Shown piece by piece: positions 47,969 through 56,475 of a stretch of DNA of 64,000 bases (positions are counted from its first letter, which is position 1; each line of letters begins with the position of its first letter). The notes beneath the pieces were generated by a model. It saw only the letters and a program-made list of their open reading frames with translations. It was not told the DNA's origin and did not search any database. The stretch comes from Polynucleobacter meluiroseus (GTDB lineage Bacteria; Pseudomonadota; Gammaproteobacteria; Burkholderiales; Burkholderiaceae). The stretch spans positions 1 through 64,000 of the forward strand of contig CAMCUP010000008.1 of NCBI GenBank assembly GCA_945878885.1. The letters are read 5' to 3'. Position numbers and translations under genes: made by a program.

Positions 47969-47984
47969 TTAAATAAGTATTTAA
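47969..47984. promoter_or_regulatory. Inverted repeat TTAAATA-AG-TATTTAA directly before soxC
   Basis: A perfect 7-2-7 inverted repeat ends three bases before the soxC ATG (47988) and occupies the place where a ribosome-binding site would be expected; none is visible. ArsR-family operators are usually short-spacer AT-rich inverted repeats, so this could be a second site for the neighbouring regulator. In an AT-rich region chance occurrence cannot be excluded. Confidence 0.4.
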
Positions 47985-47987
47985 TTT

Positions 47988-49358
47988 ATGTCAACGAAAG
48001 ATAGTAAGATTCGTTCGCAAATACGTCTGGCCCCAGAGGGTTTTTTGGAGCCTGGCACAATTGCAGAAATTAATCAATTCGGCTTAGATAAAAAGCGCCG
48101 TAGTTTTTTGCAGCAAGGTCTAGTTGCAGCGACAAGTGGTGCGCTTGGTAGTGCGGCTGCCGGTTTATCTACAAATGTTTTTGGGGCGGCTGACGGTGAC
48201 CCCGCAATCTTAGAGAAACAAGTATGGCAAACCACCCTAGGAAAAAATGTTGCGACTATGCCCTATGGCACGCCATCAATTTATGAGGCCAATTTAATTC
48301 GGCGTGAATCTCCTGGGCTAACTCGCGTCTCGGCGGCATCGGTGGCCTTTACGCCTTTACAAGGGCTGTTTGGCATCATTACGCCAAATGGCTTGCACTT
48401 TGAGCGACAACATCAGGGCTGGTACAACATTGATCCTAATGTCCATCGTCTAATGGTTAATGGTTTAGTAAAAAATAGTCGTGTGTTTACGATGAGTGAT
48501 TTAATGCGCCTGCCCTCAGTCTCACGCATTCACTTTATAGAGTGTGGCGCAAATACTGGCTTAGAGTGGGGCAATGTCGCAGTGCCTACAGTGCAATATA
48601 CCCATGGCATGCTGTCTTGCTGTGAGTTTACTGGTGTGCCACTCAGCCTTGTGTTAGATGAGTGTGGGGCTGATTTAAAAAAAGGTAAATATCTATTGGC
48701 TGAAGGTGGGGATGGCTCTGGTATGACGCGTACTATTAATTTAGATAGCGCACTGAAAGATAGCATTGTCGCCTGGGGAATGAATGGTGAAATGTTACGC
48801 CCTGAAAATGGCTTTCCATTGCGTTTAGTTGTGCCGGGCGTGCAGGGGGTTAGTTGGGTTAAATGGCTACGACGGCTCGAGGTTGGTGATATGCGCTATG
48901 GCACCAAAGATGAAGCAGTGCATTACAACGATTTAATGCCCGATGGGTTGGCGCGCCAATACACTTCAATTCAAGAATGTAAGTCGGTCATCACCACTCC
49001 ATCTGGCGGCCAACAATTATTGGAAAAGGGCTTTTATAACGTAACTGGCTTAGCGTGGTCTGGTCGTGGCAAGATTAAACGGGTTGATGTTTCGGTTGAT
49101 GGGGGCAATAACTGGCGTTCAGCAAGACTAGAAACGCCGGTTCTAACAAAGGCCTTGACGCGCTTTAATATCGATTGGACTTGGGATGGCTCACCCGCTA
49201 TCTTGCTTTCACGGGCCATCGATGAAACGGGTTATGTACAACCTACTATCAAAATGCTACGTGATGTGAGGGGTACTCGTTCAATCTATCATAACAATGC
49301 AATTCAGGCTTGGAAAATTGATAGCAATGGTGAGGTGAGTAATGTTCAGGTTGGCTAA
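47988..49358 (+). CDS. soxC: Sulfane dehydrogenase subunit SoxC (molybdopterin)
   Basis: Molybdenum-cofactor subunit of the sulfane dehydrogenase SoxCD, which oxidises the sulfane sulfur bound to SoxY in the periplasm. The 456-residue protein has a twin-arginine signal (KRRSFLQQGLVAA, about residue 37), the cofactor-binding Cys in IHFIECGANTGLEW and the sulfite-oxidase-type C-terminal dimer domain. It is homologous to sulfite oxidase. Its 3' end overlaps soxD by 17 bases, showing coupling. No clear Shine-Dalgarno sequence; an inverted repeat lies there instead. Confidence 0.95.
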   Translation: MSTKDSKIRSQIRLAPEGFLEPGTIAEINQFGLDKKRRSFLQQGLVAATSGALGSAAAGLSTNVFGAADGDPAILEKQVWQTTLGKNVATMPYGTPSIYEANLIRRESPGLTRVSAASVAFTPLQGLFGIITPNGLHFERQHQGWYNIDPNVHRLMVNGLVKNSRVFTMSDLMRLPSVSRIHFIECGANTGLEWGNVAVPTVQYTHGMLSCCEFTGVPLSLVLDECGADLKKGKYLLAEGGDGSGMTRTINLDSALKDSIVAWGMNGEMLRPENGFPLRLVVPGVQGVSWVKWLRRLEVGDMRYGTKDEAVHYNDLMPDGLARQYTSIQECKSVITTPSGGQQLLEKGFYNVTGLAWSGRGKIKRVDVSVDGGNNWRSARLETPVLTKALTRFNIDWTWDGSPAILLSRAIDETGYVQPTIKMLRDVRGTRSIYHNNAIQAWKIDSNGEVSNVQVG

Positions 49359-50478
49359 GGTTTTTCGGCGCACTGCTTGCTGCAAAATATTGCAAGTTTT
49401 ATGGCTTGGATTAGCAGTGGTTATTACTGTGCCTAGTTATGCTCAAAACGCCGCGCAAACTTCTTTACCAGTAACTTCTAATAGCTTGCCACATTATCAA
49501 GGCATCAGTAGACTTGCAACCCCCGCTGAGGTGAGCGCATGGGATATTGATGTACGCCCCGATTTTCAAGGGTTGCCCAAAGGTTCGGGTTCTGTTACAC
49601 AAGGTCAAGTGCTATGGGAGGCTAAATGCACTAGTTGTCATGGCACCTTTGGTGAATCGAATGAAATTTTTACTCCTATCGTGGGCGGAACAACCCAGGC
49701 GGATGTGAAGTCGGGGCGGGTTGCTGCGCTAAACGACAATAAGCAGCCGCAGCGCACCACCTTAATGAGGGTATCAAACTTATCTTCGCTTTGGGATTAT
49801 ATTTATCGGGCAATGCCATGGAATGCGCCTCGAACCCTATCGAGTGATGATACTTTTGCTTTGCTTGCTTACATCCTTTCTTTGGCTGAAGTAGTTCCCG
49901 ATAACTTTATTTTAAGCAATACAAACATTGCTGAAGTACAAAATAAAATGCCAAATCGAAATGGCATGACCTTAAATCATGGCCTATGGGATGTGCGCGG
50001 CAAGCCAGATATTCAATCTAAAGCGTGTCTAAATAATTGTGTGGCTTTTGTGCAAATTGGCTCAAGCTTGCCCGACTATGCGCGTAATGCACATGGTAAT
50101 TTAGCCGAGCAAAATCGTGAATACGGCCCCTATCGTGGGGTCAACACCACCAAGCCTCCGTTAACGCAATTACCTCTCCAAATTGCTGCAAATCCTATTG
50201 TGGTCAGTGTAATTGCCGCTAAAATGACCGGACCAAAATTACTTTTTAAAGATAGTAATTGTTCTGCATGTCATGCCGAACATAGTAAGCTGGTGGGGCC
50301 TTCAATTACTGATGTAGCGACTAAATATCGTGGTCAGGTAGGCGCTGAGGCTAAACTAGTGACAAAAGTAAAGCAAGGTGGGTCGGGAGTCTGGGGGCCA
50401 ATACCAATGCCGCCATACCCCGATTTATCTAATAAAGATTTACAGGTTTTAGTTCATTGGATGTTGACCGGGGAATAA
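49342..50478 (+). CDS. soxD: Sulfane dehydrogenase cytochrome subunit SoxD
   Basis: Diheme c-type cytochrome that takes electrons from SoxC. The 378-residue protein has a signal peptide (WLGLAVVITVPSYA) and two heme-attachment sites, CTSCH (about residue 93) and CSACH (about 310). The N-terminal domain resembles the SoxD_N part (GQVLWEAKCTSCHGTFGESNEIFTPIVGG). The start ATG 49342 lies within soxC. A gap of 73 bases separates it from soxY. Confidence 0.93.
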   Translation: MFRLAKVFRRTACCKILQVLWLGLAVVITVPSYAQNAAQTSLPVTSNSLPHYQGISRLATPAEVSAWDIDVRPDFQGLPKGSGSVTQGQVLWEAKCTSCHGTFGESNEIFTPIVGGTTQADVKSGRVAALNDNKQPQRTTLMRVSNLSSLWDYIYRAMPWNAPRTLSSDDTFALLAYILSLAEVVPDNFILSNTNIAEVQNKMPNRNGMTLNHGLWDVRGKPDIQSKACLNNCVAFVQIGSSLPDYARNAHGNLAEQNREYGPYRGVNTTKPPLTQLPLQIAANPIVVSVIAAKMTGPKLLFKDSNCSACHAEHSKLVGPSITDVATKYRGQVGAEAKLVTKVKQGGSGVWGPIPMPPYPDLSNKDLQVLVHWMLTGE

Positions 50479-50551
50479 ACTTCCCTGTAGTGGCCAGCAG
50501 TTGTTATGATTTATCTATATAAGTTGTTCGAGTTTGACTTAAGGAGTGTTT

Positions 50552-51001
50552 ATGAATAAGCAGCGACGAGATGTATTAAAGTACTCGGCCGTTTTTGGAT
50601 TGATGGCTGCAGCAGGATTAATTAGCGAGGCTCAAGCACAGGCTTGGAATAAAGCAGCTTTTGAGGGCAAAAGTCTTGATGATGTTTTTAAGGTGTTAGG
50701 CAGTGCCCCAGAGAAATCGGGCGCAGTTACCTTAAACGCTCCAGATATTGCTGAAAATGGCGCAGTAGTTCCGGTTGGTATTTCGACCACCTTAAAGGCT
50801 GATCAATTAGCCATTTTGGTAGAAAAAAATCCGAGCGCTTTGGCAGCTATGTTTTTTATTCCAGCTGGCACCGAACCCTTTGTAACGACCCGCATTAAGA
50901 TGGGCCAAACTTCAAATGTCTATGCCCTGGCAAAGGCTGATGGTAAATGGCTCATGTCTTCAAAAGAGGTGAAGGTTACTTTAGGTGGTTGCGGCGGGTA
51001 A
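50552..51001 (+). CDS. soxY: Sulfur carrier SoxY
   Basis: Carries the thiosulfate-derived sulfur through the Sox cycle on its C-terminal cysteine. The 149-residue protein has a twin-arginine-like signal (KQRRDVLKYS) and ends in the diagnostic GGCGG swinging-arm motif. The ORF track starts at GTG 50546, but ATG 50552 follows AAGGAG at five bases, so it is preferred. Forms a dimer with SoxZ, encoded next. Confidence 0.97.
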   Translation: MNKQRRDVLKYSAVFGLMAAAGLISEAQAQAWNKAAFEGKSLDDVFKVLGSAPEKSGAVTLNAPDIAENGAVVPVGISTTLKADQLAILVEKNPSALAAMFFIPAGTEPFVTTRIKMGQTSNVYALAKADGKWLMSSKEVKVTLGGCGG

Positions 51002-51074
51002 TGCAACAACTGGTCAATTCTGTAATCAATGTAATTTTAGCGGGGTTTTCCCCTCGATCTATTAAGGAGCAATA

Positions 51075-51383
51075 ATGGCTGATCCAATGCGCGTAAGAGC
51101 AACCGAAAGCGGCGGTGTAGTTGATGTAAAAATTTTAATGAAACATGATATGGAATCTGGTCAGCGTAAAGATGCAGCTGGAAAAGTAATTCCTGCTTGG
51201 TTCATTAGTACTTTAAATGTTAAGGCACAGGGCAATGATGTCTTTAATGCACAGTTTGGCCCAGCAGTATCAAAAGACCCATTTTTGAATTTTAAATATA
51301 AGGGCGCCAAAGGCGATAAGCTGATTGTAAGTTGGATCGATAGCAAAGGTGATAAACGTACCGATGAAGCAACCGTTGGTTAG
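51075..51383 (+). CDS. soxZ: Sulfur-binding partner protein SoxZ
   Basis: A 102-residue protein of the SoxZ family with the start MADPMRVRATESGGVVDVKILMKHDMESGQR and the C-terminal SWIDSKGDKRTDEAT. It forms the SoxYZ heterodimer, and being without signal peptide it is exported with SoxY by the Tat system. ATG 51075 is preceded by TAAGGAG. The next gene soxA begins 37 bases later. Confidence 0.96.
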   Translation: MADPMRVRATESGGVVDVKILMKHDMESGQRKDAAGKVIPAWFISTLNVKAQGNDVFNAQFGPAVSKDPFLNFKYKGAKGDKLIVSWIDSKGDKRTDEATVG

Positions 51384-51420
51384 GTTTAGTATGGGCTTAA
51401 AATGATAAAGGGCGCAGACC

Positions 51421-52248
51421 ATGAGACAGGATATTGAGCTGAGTTTTAAATGTATTTATGCATTGTTGTTTAGCGCGCTGGTTATCAGTATGCAAGTTCA
51501 TACTGTGCAGGCCCAAACCGCTAGTGATGGGATAGCGAAGTACCGTGAAATGATTGCCGATGGCAATCCTTCTGAATTGTATGAGGCGGCTGGGGAGGAG
51601 TTGTGGAAAAAACCTATGGGCCCCAAAAATATTAGCTTAGAAAAATGTGATTTAGGTCTTGGCCCTGGGGTGGTTGAAGGTGCTGCTGCGCAGTTACCCC
51701 GTTACTTTAAAGATAGTAACCGCGTGCAAGATCTTGAATCACGTTTAATGACATGCAGAGAAAAAATACAAGGCATTGATCCACAGGCTACGATTGATGC
51801 GCCATTTCAGGTGGGCCCTAAAAAAGAAATGGAAGCATTGGTTGCATATGTAGTCACTCTTTCGAAGGGTAAAAAAATTAATGTTGGCACCACCCACCCT
51901 AAGGAAAAAGAAATGATTGCCTTGGGTAAGCGCGCCTTTTTCTTCGAGGGCGGCCCAATGGATTTTTCATGTGCCTCGTGCCACGGTGAAAATGGCAAGC
52001 GAATCCGCTTGCAAGATTTGCCAAATATTACTACCCAAGCTGGAGCCGCTTTAGGATGGGGTTCGTGGCCCGCTTATCGTGTTTCAAGCGGGCAATTTTG
52101 GACGATGCAACAGCGTTTAAATGATTGTTTCCGGCAGCAACGTTTTCCTTTCCCAATTTATGGTTCGGATGTAATCATTGCTTTATCAATGTATATGGCA
52201 GCTACCGCTAACGGGGGTATTGTGCAAACCCCTGGCTTAAAACGATAA
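51421..52248 (+). CDS. soxA: SoxA, monoheme type, diheme cytochrome family subunit
   Basis: With SoxX, it attaches thiosulfate oxidatively to SoxY. The 275-residue protein has a Sec signal peptide (ending MQVHTVQAQ). Only one CxxCH is present, in DFSCASCHGENGKR, and the axial Cys ligand of that heme is in RLNDCFRQQRFP. The first heme of diheme SoxA is missing; EKCDLG and RLMTCREK may form a disulfide instead, as in the monoheme SoxA subgroup. Confidence 0.93.
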   Translation: MRQDIELSFKCIYALLFSALVISMQVHTVQAQTASDGIAKYREMIADGNPSELYEAAGEELWKKPMGPKNISLEKCDLGLGPGVVEGAAAQLPRYFKDSNRVQDLESRLMTCREKIQGIDPQATIDAPFQVGPKKEMEALVAYVVTLSKGKKINVGTTHPKEKEMIALGKRAFFFEGGPMDFSCASCHGENGKRIRLQDLPNITTQAGAALGWGSWPAYRVSSGQFWTMQQRLNDCFRQQRFPFPIYGSDVIIALSMYMAATANGGIVQTPGLKR

Positions 52249-52262
52249 GAACGGATTTGATC

Positions 52263-52928
52263 ATGACTAAATTTATTCAGCAATATCTGCGTACAGTGGT
52301 GCTAGCATCTGGGCTTGTTATTAGTACCGCCTTAGGAGTACTTTGTTTTTCAGGTACTGTATTTGCTCAGCAAAAAGCCGATCCAGCATTTCAAAAAATG
52401 ATGCAAAGTGGTTTTAGGGCCGACGGCATTGCTGGTTTAGATCGTATTCAGCAAGATGAAACTCAGGCTTTTTGTTCTGATGTAGTCTTTGCCAACGGCA
52501 ATAGTAAAGCAGCTATTGCTAAACGTGAAGCAATTCAAAAGTTAAATATGGCGGAAATTCAACCTCCTTCAGATTTTATATACATAGGCGATTGGAAAAA
52601 GGGCGAGGCAATTGCACAAAGTGGCCGAGGTGCCACCTGGACTGATACAGCCACAACACCAGTTGGTGGCGGATGCTATAACTGTCATGAAATTAATAAA
52701 AAAGAAATTTCTTACGGTAATATCGGTCCTAGCTTATGGAATTACGGTAAAACGCGTGGCTACTCTAAGCAAATCATGGTGTACACCTGGAACAGGATTA
52801 GTAATTCAAAAGCCTATAATGCATGCAGTAACATGCCTCGATTTACTCACTTTAAATTATTAAATGAAAAACAAATTCAAGATGTAATGGCCTTATTATT
52901 AGATCCGCAGTCACCAGTAAATCAATAA
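52263..52928 (+). CDS. soxX: SoxX, monoheme cytochrome c
   Basis: Heme partner of SoxA. About 221 residues with a Sec signal peptide (VLASGLVISTALGVLCFSGTVFAQ), one heme site CYNCH (in VGGGCYNCHEINK), and the C-terminal NACSNMPRF with a likely Met axial ligand. The ORF track's TTG is two codons upstream; ATG 52263 is preferred. The N-terminal half is longer than in compact SoxX proteins. soxB follows after six bases. Confidence 0.92.
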   Translation: MTKFIQQYLRTVVLASGLVISTALGVLCFSGTVFAQQKADPAFQKMMQSGFRADGIAGLDRIQQDETQAFCSDVVFANGNSKAAIAKREAIQKLNMAEIQPPSDFIYIGDWKKGEAIAQSGRGATWTDTATTPVGGGCYNCHEINKKEISYGNIGPSLWNYGKTRGYSKQIMVYTWNRISNSKAYNACSNMPRFTHFKLLNEKQIQDVMALLLDPQSPVNQ

Positions 52929-52934
52929 GGTTTT

Positions 52935-54668
52935 ATGTCAATTAACCGCCGTGAGTTTCTGCAGGCATTAGCAATAGCCACTGCAGGTGGGATGGGTTTA
53001 AGCGCAAATTTTGCCAGCGCTCAAAGTGCAGCAAAAAAATTCTATGATTTACCAGCCTTCGGTAATGTGCACTTGATGCACTTTACCGATTGCCATGCGC
53101 AGTTAATGCCGATTTATTTTCGTGAGCCTAATGTCAATTTGGGGGTTGGCCCTCAAGCAGGGCAGATGCCGCATTTAGTAGGCGATTATTTTTTAAAGGC
53201 GAATGGTATTGCAGCAGGAACACGTGATGCTCATGCATTCACCTATCTCGACTTTAGCGCAGCCGCACAAAATTACGGCAAGATGGGTGGTTTCGCTCAT
53301 CTTTCTTCTCTCATTCAGCAAGTTAAAGCCTCTCGACCTAATGCTCTGCTATTAGATGGTGGCGATTCGTGGCAGGGTTCGGGTACGGCGCTATGGACTA
53401 AAGGCCAAGATATGGTTGACGCCTCTTTAGCGCTAGGGGTTGATGTGATGACGGCTCACTGGGAAATGACTTTGGGTGAAAAACGTGTACTTGAGATTGT
53501 GGAAAAAGATTTTCGTAACAAAATTTCATTTTTAGCCCAAAACATTAAGACCACCGATTTTGGGGATGATGTTTTTAGTCCTTATGTAATTCGCCAAATG
53601 AATGGTATTACGGTAGCTATTATTGGCCAGGCTTTTCCTTATACCCCAATTGCAAATCCACGCTACTTTGTACCTAACTGGACTTTCGGCATTCAGGAAG
53701 AAAATTTACAAAAAAACATTAATGAAGCCGTTAGCAAAGGCGCTAAAGTCGTAATTTTACTTTCTCATAACGGTATGGACGTCGATTTAAAATTAGCCTC
53801 TCGGGTTACTGGCTTGCATGCCATATTAGGTGGCCATACTCATGATGGTGTACCGATTCCAGTAAAAGTCAAAAATAGCTCGGGAGTAACCTTGGTGACG
53901 AATGCTGGCTCTAATGGCAAATATTTAGGAGTACTAGATTTTGAAGTGAAGGGTGGTAAACCGGTTGATTTTCGTTACAAGTTGTTGCCAATTTTTTCTA
54001 ATTTATTGCCTGCCGATGTTGGCATGAACCAATTAATTCAAAAAATTCGCGCACCCTTTGAGGCTAAATTAGCTGAAAAATTAGCAGTAACTGAAGCCTT
54101 ACTTTATCGCCGCGGCAACTTTAACGGTAGCTTCGACCAAGTTATTTTAAATGGTCTCATGTCGCAGAAAAATGCTGAAATTGCTTTTTCCCCTGGCTTC
54201 CGCTGGGGCACATCGTTACTTCCTGGTCAAACTATCACCATGGAAAATCTCCTCGATCAAACTGCTATTACTTATCCATACACCACTGTCTCTAAAATGA
54301 CGGGGGAGACGATTAAAAATGTTTTAGAAGATGTCGCTGATAATTTATTTAATCCAGATCCTTATTACCAACAAGGTGGCGATATGGTGCGTGTAGGCGG
54401 TTTGCAGTACACCATTGATCCAGTTGCCTCAATGGGTGGGCGTATTTCAAATATGCGTTTAAATGGTAAGCCGCTTGATGCTGATAAATCCTACCGCGTA
54501 GCTGGCTGGGCTCCGGTTAGCGAGGAATCGAAAGACCTTGGTGGCGAGCCAATTTGGGATGTGATCGCTCGACATTTGCGTGAAACTAAAATTATTAAGG
54601 CGGTTAAATTAAATGAACCTGAGGTGAAGGGCGTTAAGAATAACCCCGGAATGGTCGCCTTAAATTAG
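52935..54668 (+). CDS. soxB: SoxB thiosulfohydrolase
   Basis: Di-manganese hydrolase that releases sulfate from SoxY-bound thiosulfonate. The 577-residue protein has a twin-arginine signal (NRREFLQALAIA) and the 5'-nucleotidase-like metal motifs (LMHFTDCHAQLMP, LLDGGDSWQGSG, LSHNGMDVDLKLA, LGGHTHDG). The AHWEMTLGE segment corresponds to the GHWEF region of SoxB, separating it from nucleotidases. It ends the core soxCDYZAXB cluster. Confidence 0.95.
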   Translation: MSINRREFLQALAIATAGGMGLSANFASAQSAAKKFYDLPAFGNVHLMHFTDCHAQLMPIYFREPNVNLGVGPQAGQMPHLVGDYFLKANGIAAGTRDAHAFTYLDFSAAAQNYGKMGGFAHLSSLIQQVKASRPNALLLDGGDSWQGSGTALWTKGQDMVDASLALGVDVMTAHWEMTLGEKRVLEIVEKDFRNKISFLAQNIKTTDFGDDVFSPYVIRQMNGITVAIIGQAFPYTPIANPRYFVPNWTFGIQEENLQKNINEAVSKGAKVVILLSHNGMDVDLKLASRVTGLHAILGGHTHDGVPIPVKVKNSSGVTLVTNAGSNGKYLGVLDFEVKGGKPVDFRYKLLPIFSNLLPADVGMNQLIQKIRAPFEAKLAEKLAVTEALLYRRGNFNGSFDQVILNGLMSQKNAEIAFSPGFRWGTSLLPGQTITMENLLDQTAITYPYTTVSKMTGETIKNVLEDVADNLFNPDPYYQQGGDMVRVGGLQYTIDPVASMGGRISNMRLNGKPLDADKSYRVAGWAPVSEESKDLGGEPIWDVIARHLRETKIIKAVKLNEPEVKGVKNNPGMVALN

Positions 54669-54696
54669 TCTTAAAAATGACCCATAAGGAATTACG

Positions 54697-55155
54697 ATGA
54701 TCTTCAATAATAAAATAACTGTTGGGGTTTTCTTAGCTTTTACCTTGCTCTTGACGGCGTTTCTACCTCAGCTTAGCTTTGCGCAAAATACTGGTGCTCC
54801 AACTCAAGTGGTCTATCACGTAGATGATGCTGAAACGCAAGGATTAAAAGCTTTGCGTAATATTCGTAACCATTTAGACACTGCTCCAAGCACGAAAATT
54901 ATTGTGGTAACGCATGCTAATGGAGTAGATATATTAATGGAGGGGGCTAAAGATAAAAAAAATAATGTTGAATATGCATCGCTGGTATCGGCTTTAAAGT
55001 CGCGTGGAGTCCGTTTTGAGGTGTGTGAAATCACTCTAAAAAATCGCAATTTGAAAAAGGATCAGTTTATTTTAGACGCAGAGTTTACGCCGTCTGGTGT
55101 GGTGCGCATCGCCGATCTTCAAGCAAAAGACCATTTTGCTTACATTAAACCGTAA
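54697..55155 (+). CDS. Exported DsrE family protein
   Basis: A 152-residue protein with a Sec signal peptide (FLAFTLLLTAFLPQLSFAQ) and a DsrE fold core (VVYHVDDAETQGLKALRNIRNHL ... KIIVVTHANGVDILMEG ... GVRFEVCEITLKNRNLK). The single mature Cys in FEVCEITL is in the position used for sulfur binding in DsrE-type proteins. A periplasmic sulfur-trafficking role in the Sox pathway is inferred from location. It is preceded by AAGGA and overlaps the next gene. Confidence 0.88.
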   Translation: MIFNNKITVGVFLAFTLLLTAFLPQLSFAQNTGAPTQVVYHVDDAETQGLKALRNIRNHLDTAPSTKIIVVTHANGVDILMEGAKDKKNNVEYASLVSALKSRGVRFEVCEITLKNRNLKKDQFILDAEFTPSGVVRIADLQAKDHFAYIKP

Positions 55156-56101
55156 CTGCAGTGCCTTACTAATAACGCTGTTCTGCCAGTGGGCACTGGC
55201 GCAGAGCACTGTTCTGCCAACAGGTGATGCTCTGCTCAATCAAATTCAACCGATTGAAGTGGCCAAACAAGTTTATTTTGTACAGGGCTTGCCAGAAATG
55301 GGGAATGCTAAAAATCAAAATTTTATTTCAAATGCCGGCTTTGTCATTACTCCCAAGGGAGTGGTGGTGATTGATGCCCTAGGCTCACCTGTTTTAGCTA
55401 GGCAATTAATACAAAAAATTAAGACCATGACTCAGCAAAAGGTGGTGGCAGTGATTGTCACGCATTATCACGCTGATCATATCTATGGGTTGCAGGCTTT
55501 TCGTGAAGTTGGGGCAGTTATTTATGCTAATGAAAATGGTAAGGTCTACTTAAATTCAGATGCCGCACAACAACGATTAATTAGCTCAAGAATTGATTTT
55601 GCACCATGGATTAATCAACACACGAAACTAATTGCTGCCGATCATTGGGTGAAGGATCGCTTTAAATTGATGGTGGGCGGGGTTGAGTTTTTACTGATTA
55701 GAGCTGGGCCTGCGCATACGGCTGAAGACTTGATGGTGTATATCCCAAGTAAAAAAGTGTTATTTGCGGGCGATTTAGTTTTCAATGGTCGAATTCCATT
55801 TGTCGGTAATGCTGATAGTAAAAGTTGGATTACTTCTTTGCAGCAAATTGAAAAGTTGCAAGCTGCAATAATTGTCCCTGGGCATGGCGCCTATTCTACT
55901 AATCCACAGCGCGATATTGCATTTACGAGTGATTATTTACGCTATCTGCGCACTGCGATGGAGCCAGCGGCCCGTAATTTAGATGCCTTTGATGAGGCCT
56001 ACCGATCGACAGATTGGTCAGAATACGAGGGTATGCCATTGTTTCGAGCGGCAAATCGCATGAATGCTTACAACGTTTATCTCTCCATCCAAGAAGAGTA
56101 A
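55136..56101 (+). CDS. Periplasmic MBL-fold metallohydrolase (SoxH-like)
   Basis: A metallo-beta-lactamase-fold protein of about 321 residues. It has the zinc motif THYHADH, then GPAHTAEDLMV, FAGDLVF and VPGHG, all with the expected spacing. The ORF track starts at GTG 55097, but that gives about 14 residues before the signal peptide; TTG 55136 gives a clean Sec signal (MLTLNRNCSALLITLFCQWALAQ) and overlaps dsrE by 20 bases. Such proteins, SoxH among them, accompany many sox clusters; the substrate is unknown. Confidence 0.85.
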   Translation: MLTLNRNCSALLITLFCQWALAQSTVLPTGDALLNQIQPIEVAKQVYFVQGLPEMGNAKNQNFISNAGFVITPKGVVVIDALGSPVLARQLIQKIKTMTQQKVVAVIVTHYHADHIYGLQAFREVGAVIYANENGKVYLNSDAAQQRLISSRIDFAPWINQHTKLIAADHWVKDRFKLMVGGVEFLLIRAGPAHTAEDLMVYIPSKKVLFAGDLVFNGRIPFVGNADSKSWITSLQQIEKLQAAIIVPGHGAYSTNPQRDIAFTSDYLRYLRTAMEPAARNLDAFDEAYRSTDWSEYEGMPLFRAANRMNAYNVYLSIQEE

Positions 56102-56120
56102 TATCCTTTAAAATAGGTGC

Positions 56121-56471
56121 ATGACCGAAATTGCCAGCAAATTCTATTTTAATTATAGGTTTTTTAAAACAGTTTTTATTGTTATAAGCCTTTTTTCTGC
56201 GAATACGTTTTGTTTTGCTGCTGATGCTGCACTAAAAAATGGCAAGCTAATTGAGGAAACAAAGTGTTATGCTTGTCATGCAAAAAAATCGGGGTTTAGT
56301 AATGGTGATCTAATTTATACCCGTAGCGATCGTAAAGTTACTAGCTACCAGCGCTTAAAGGCAATGGTTGCAATTTGCAATAGTGAACTTCGACTCGATT
56401 TATTTCCAGAAGACGAAGTCGATGTCGCCCAATATTTAAACCAGCAGTTTTATAATTTTAAGAATAATTAA
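56121..56471 (+). CDS. Small exported monoheme c-type cytochrome
   Basis: A 116-residue protein with a signal peptide (FIVISLFSANTFCFA) and one heme site, CYACH (49-53). The mature part is about 80 residues, with a conserved-looking tail of acidic and aromatic residues (DLFPEDEVDVAQYLNQQFYNF). The only Met after the heme site is Met82; Cys86 is the only additional Cys. The axial ligand is therefore uncertain. Probably an electron acceptor for the Sox system; I do not recognise the subfamily. Confidence 0.82.
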   Translation: MTEIASKFYFNYRFFKTVFIVISLFSANTFCFAADAALKNGKLIEETKCYACHAKKSGFSNGDLIYTRSDRKVTSYQRLKAMVAICNSELRLDLFPEDEVDVAQYLNQQFYNFKNN

Positions 56472-56475
56472 GCCC

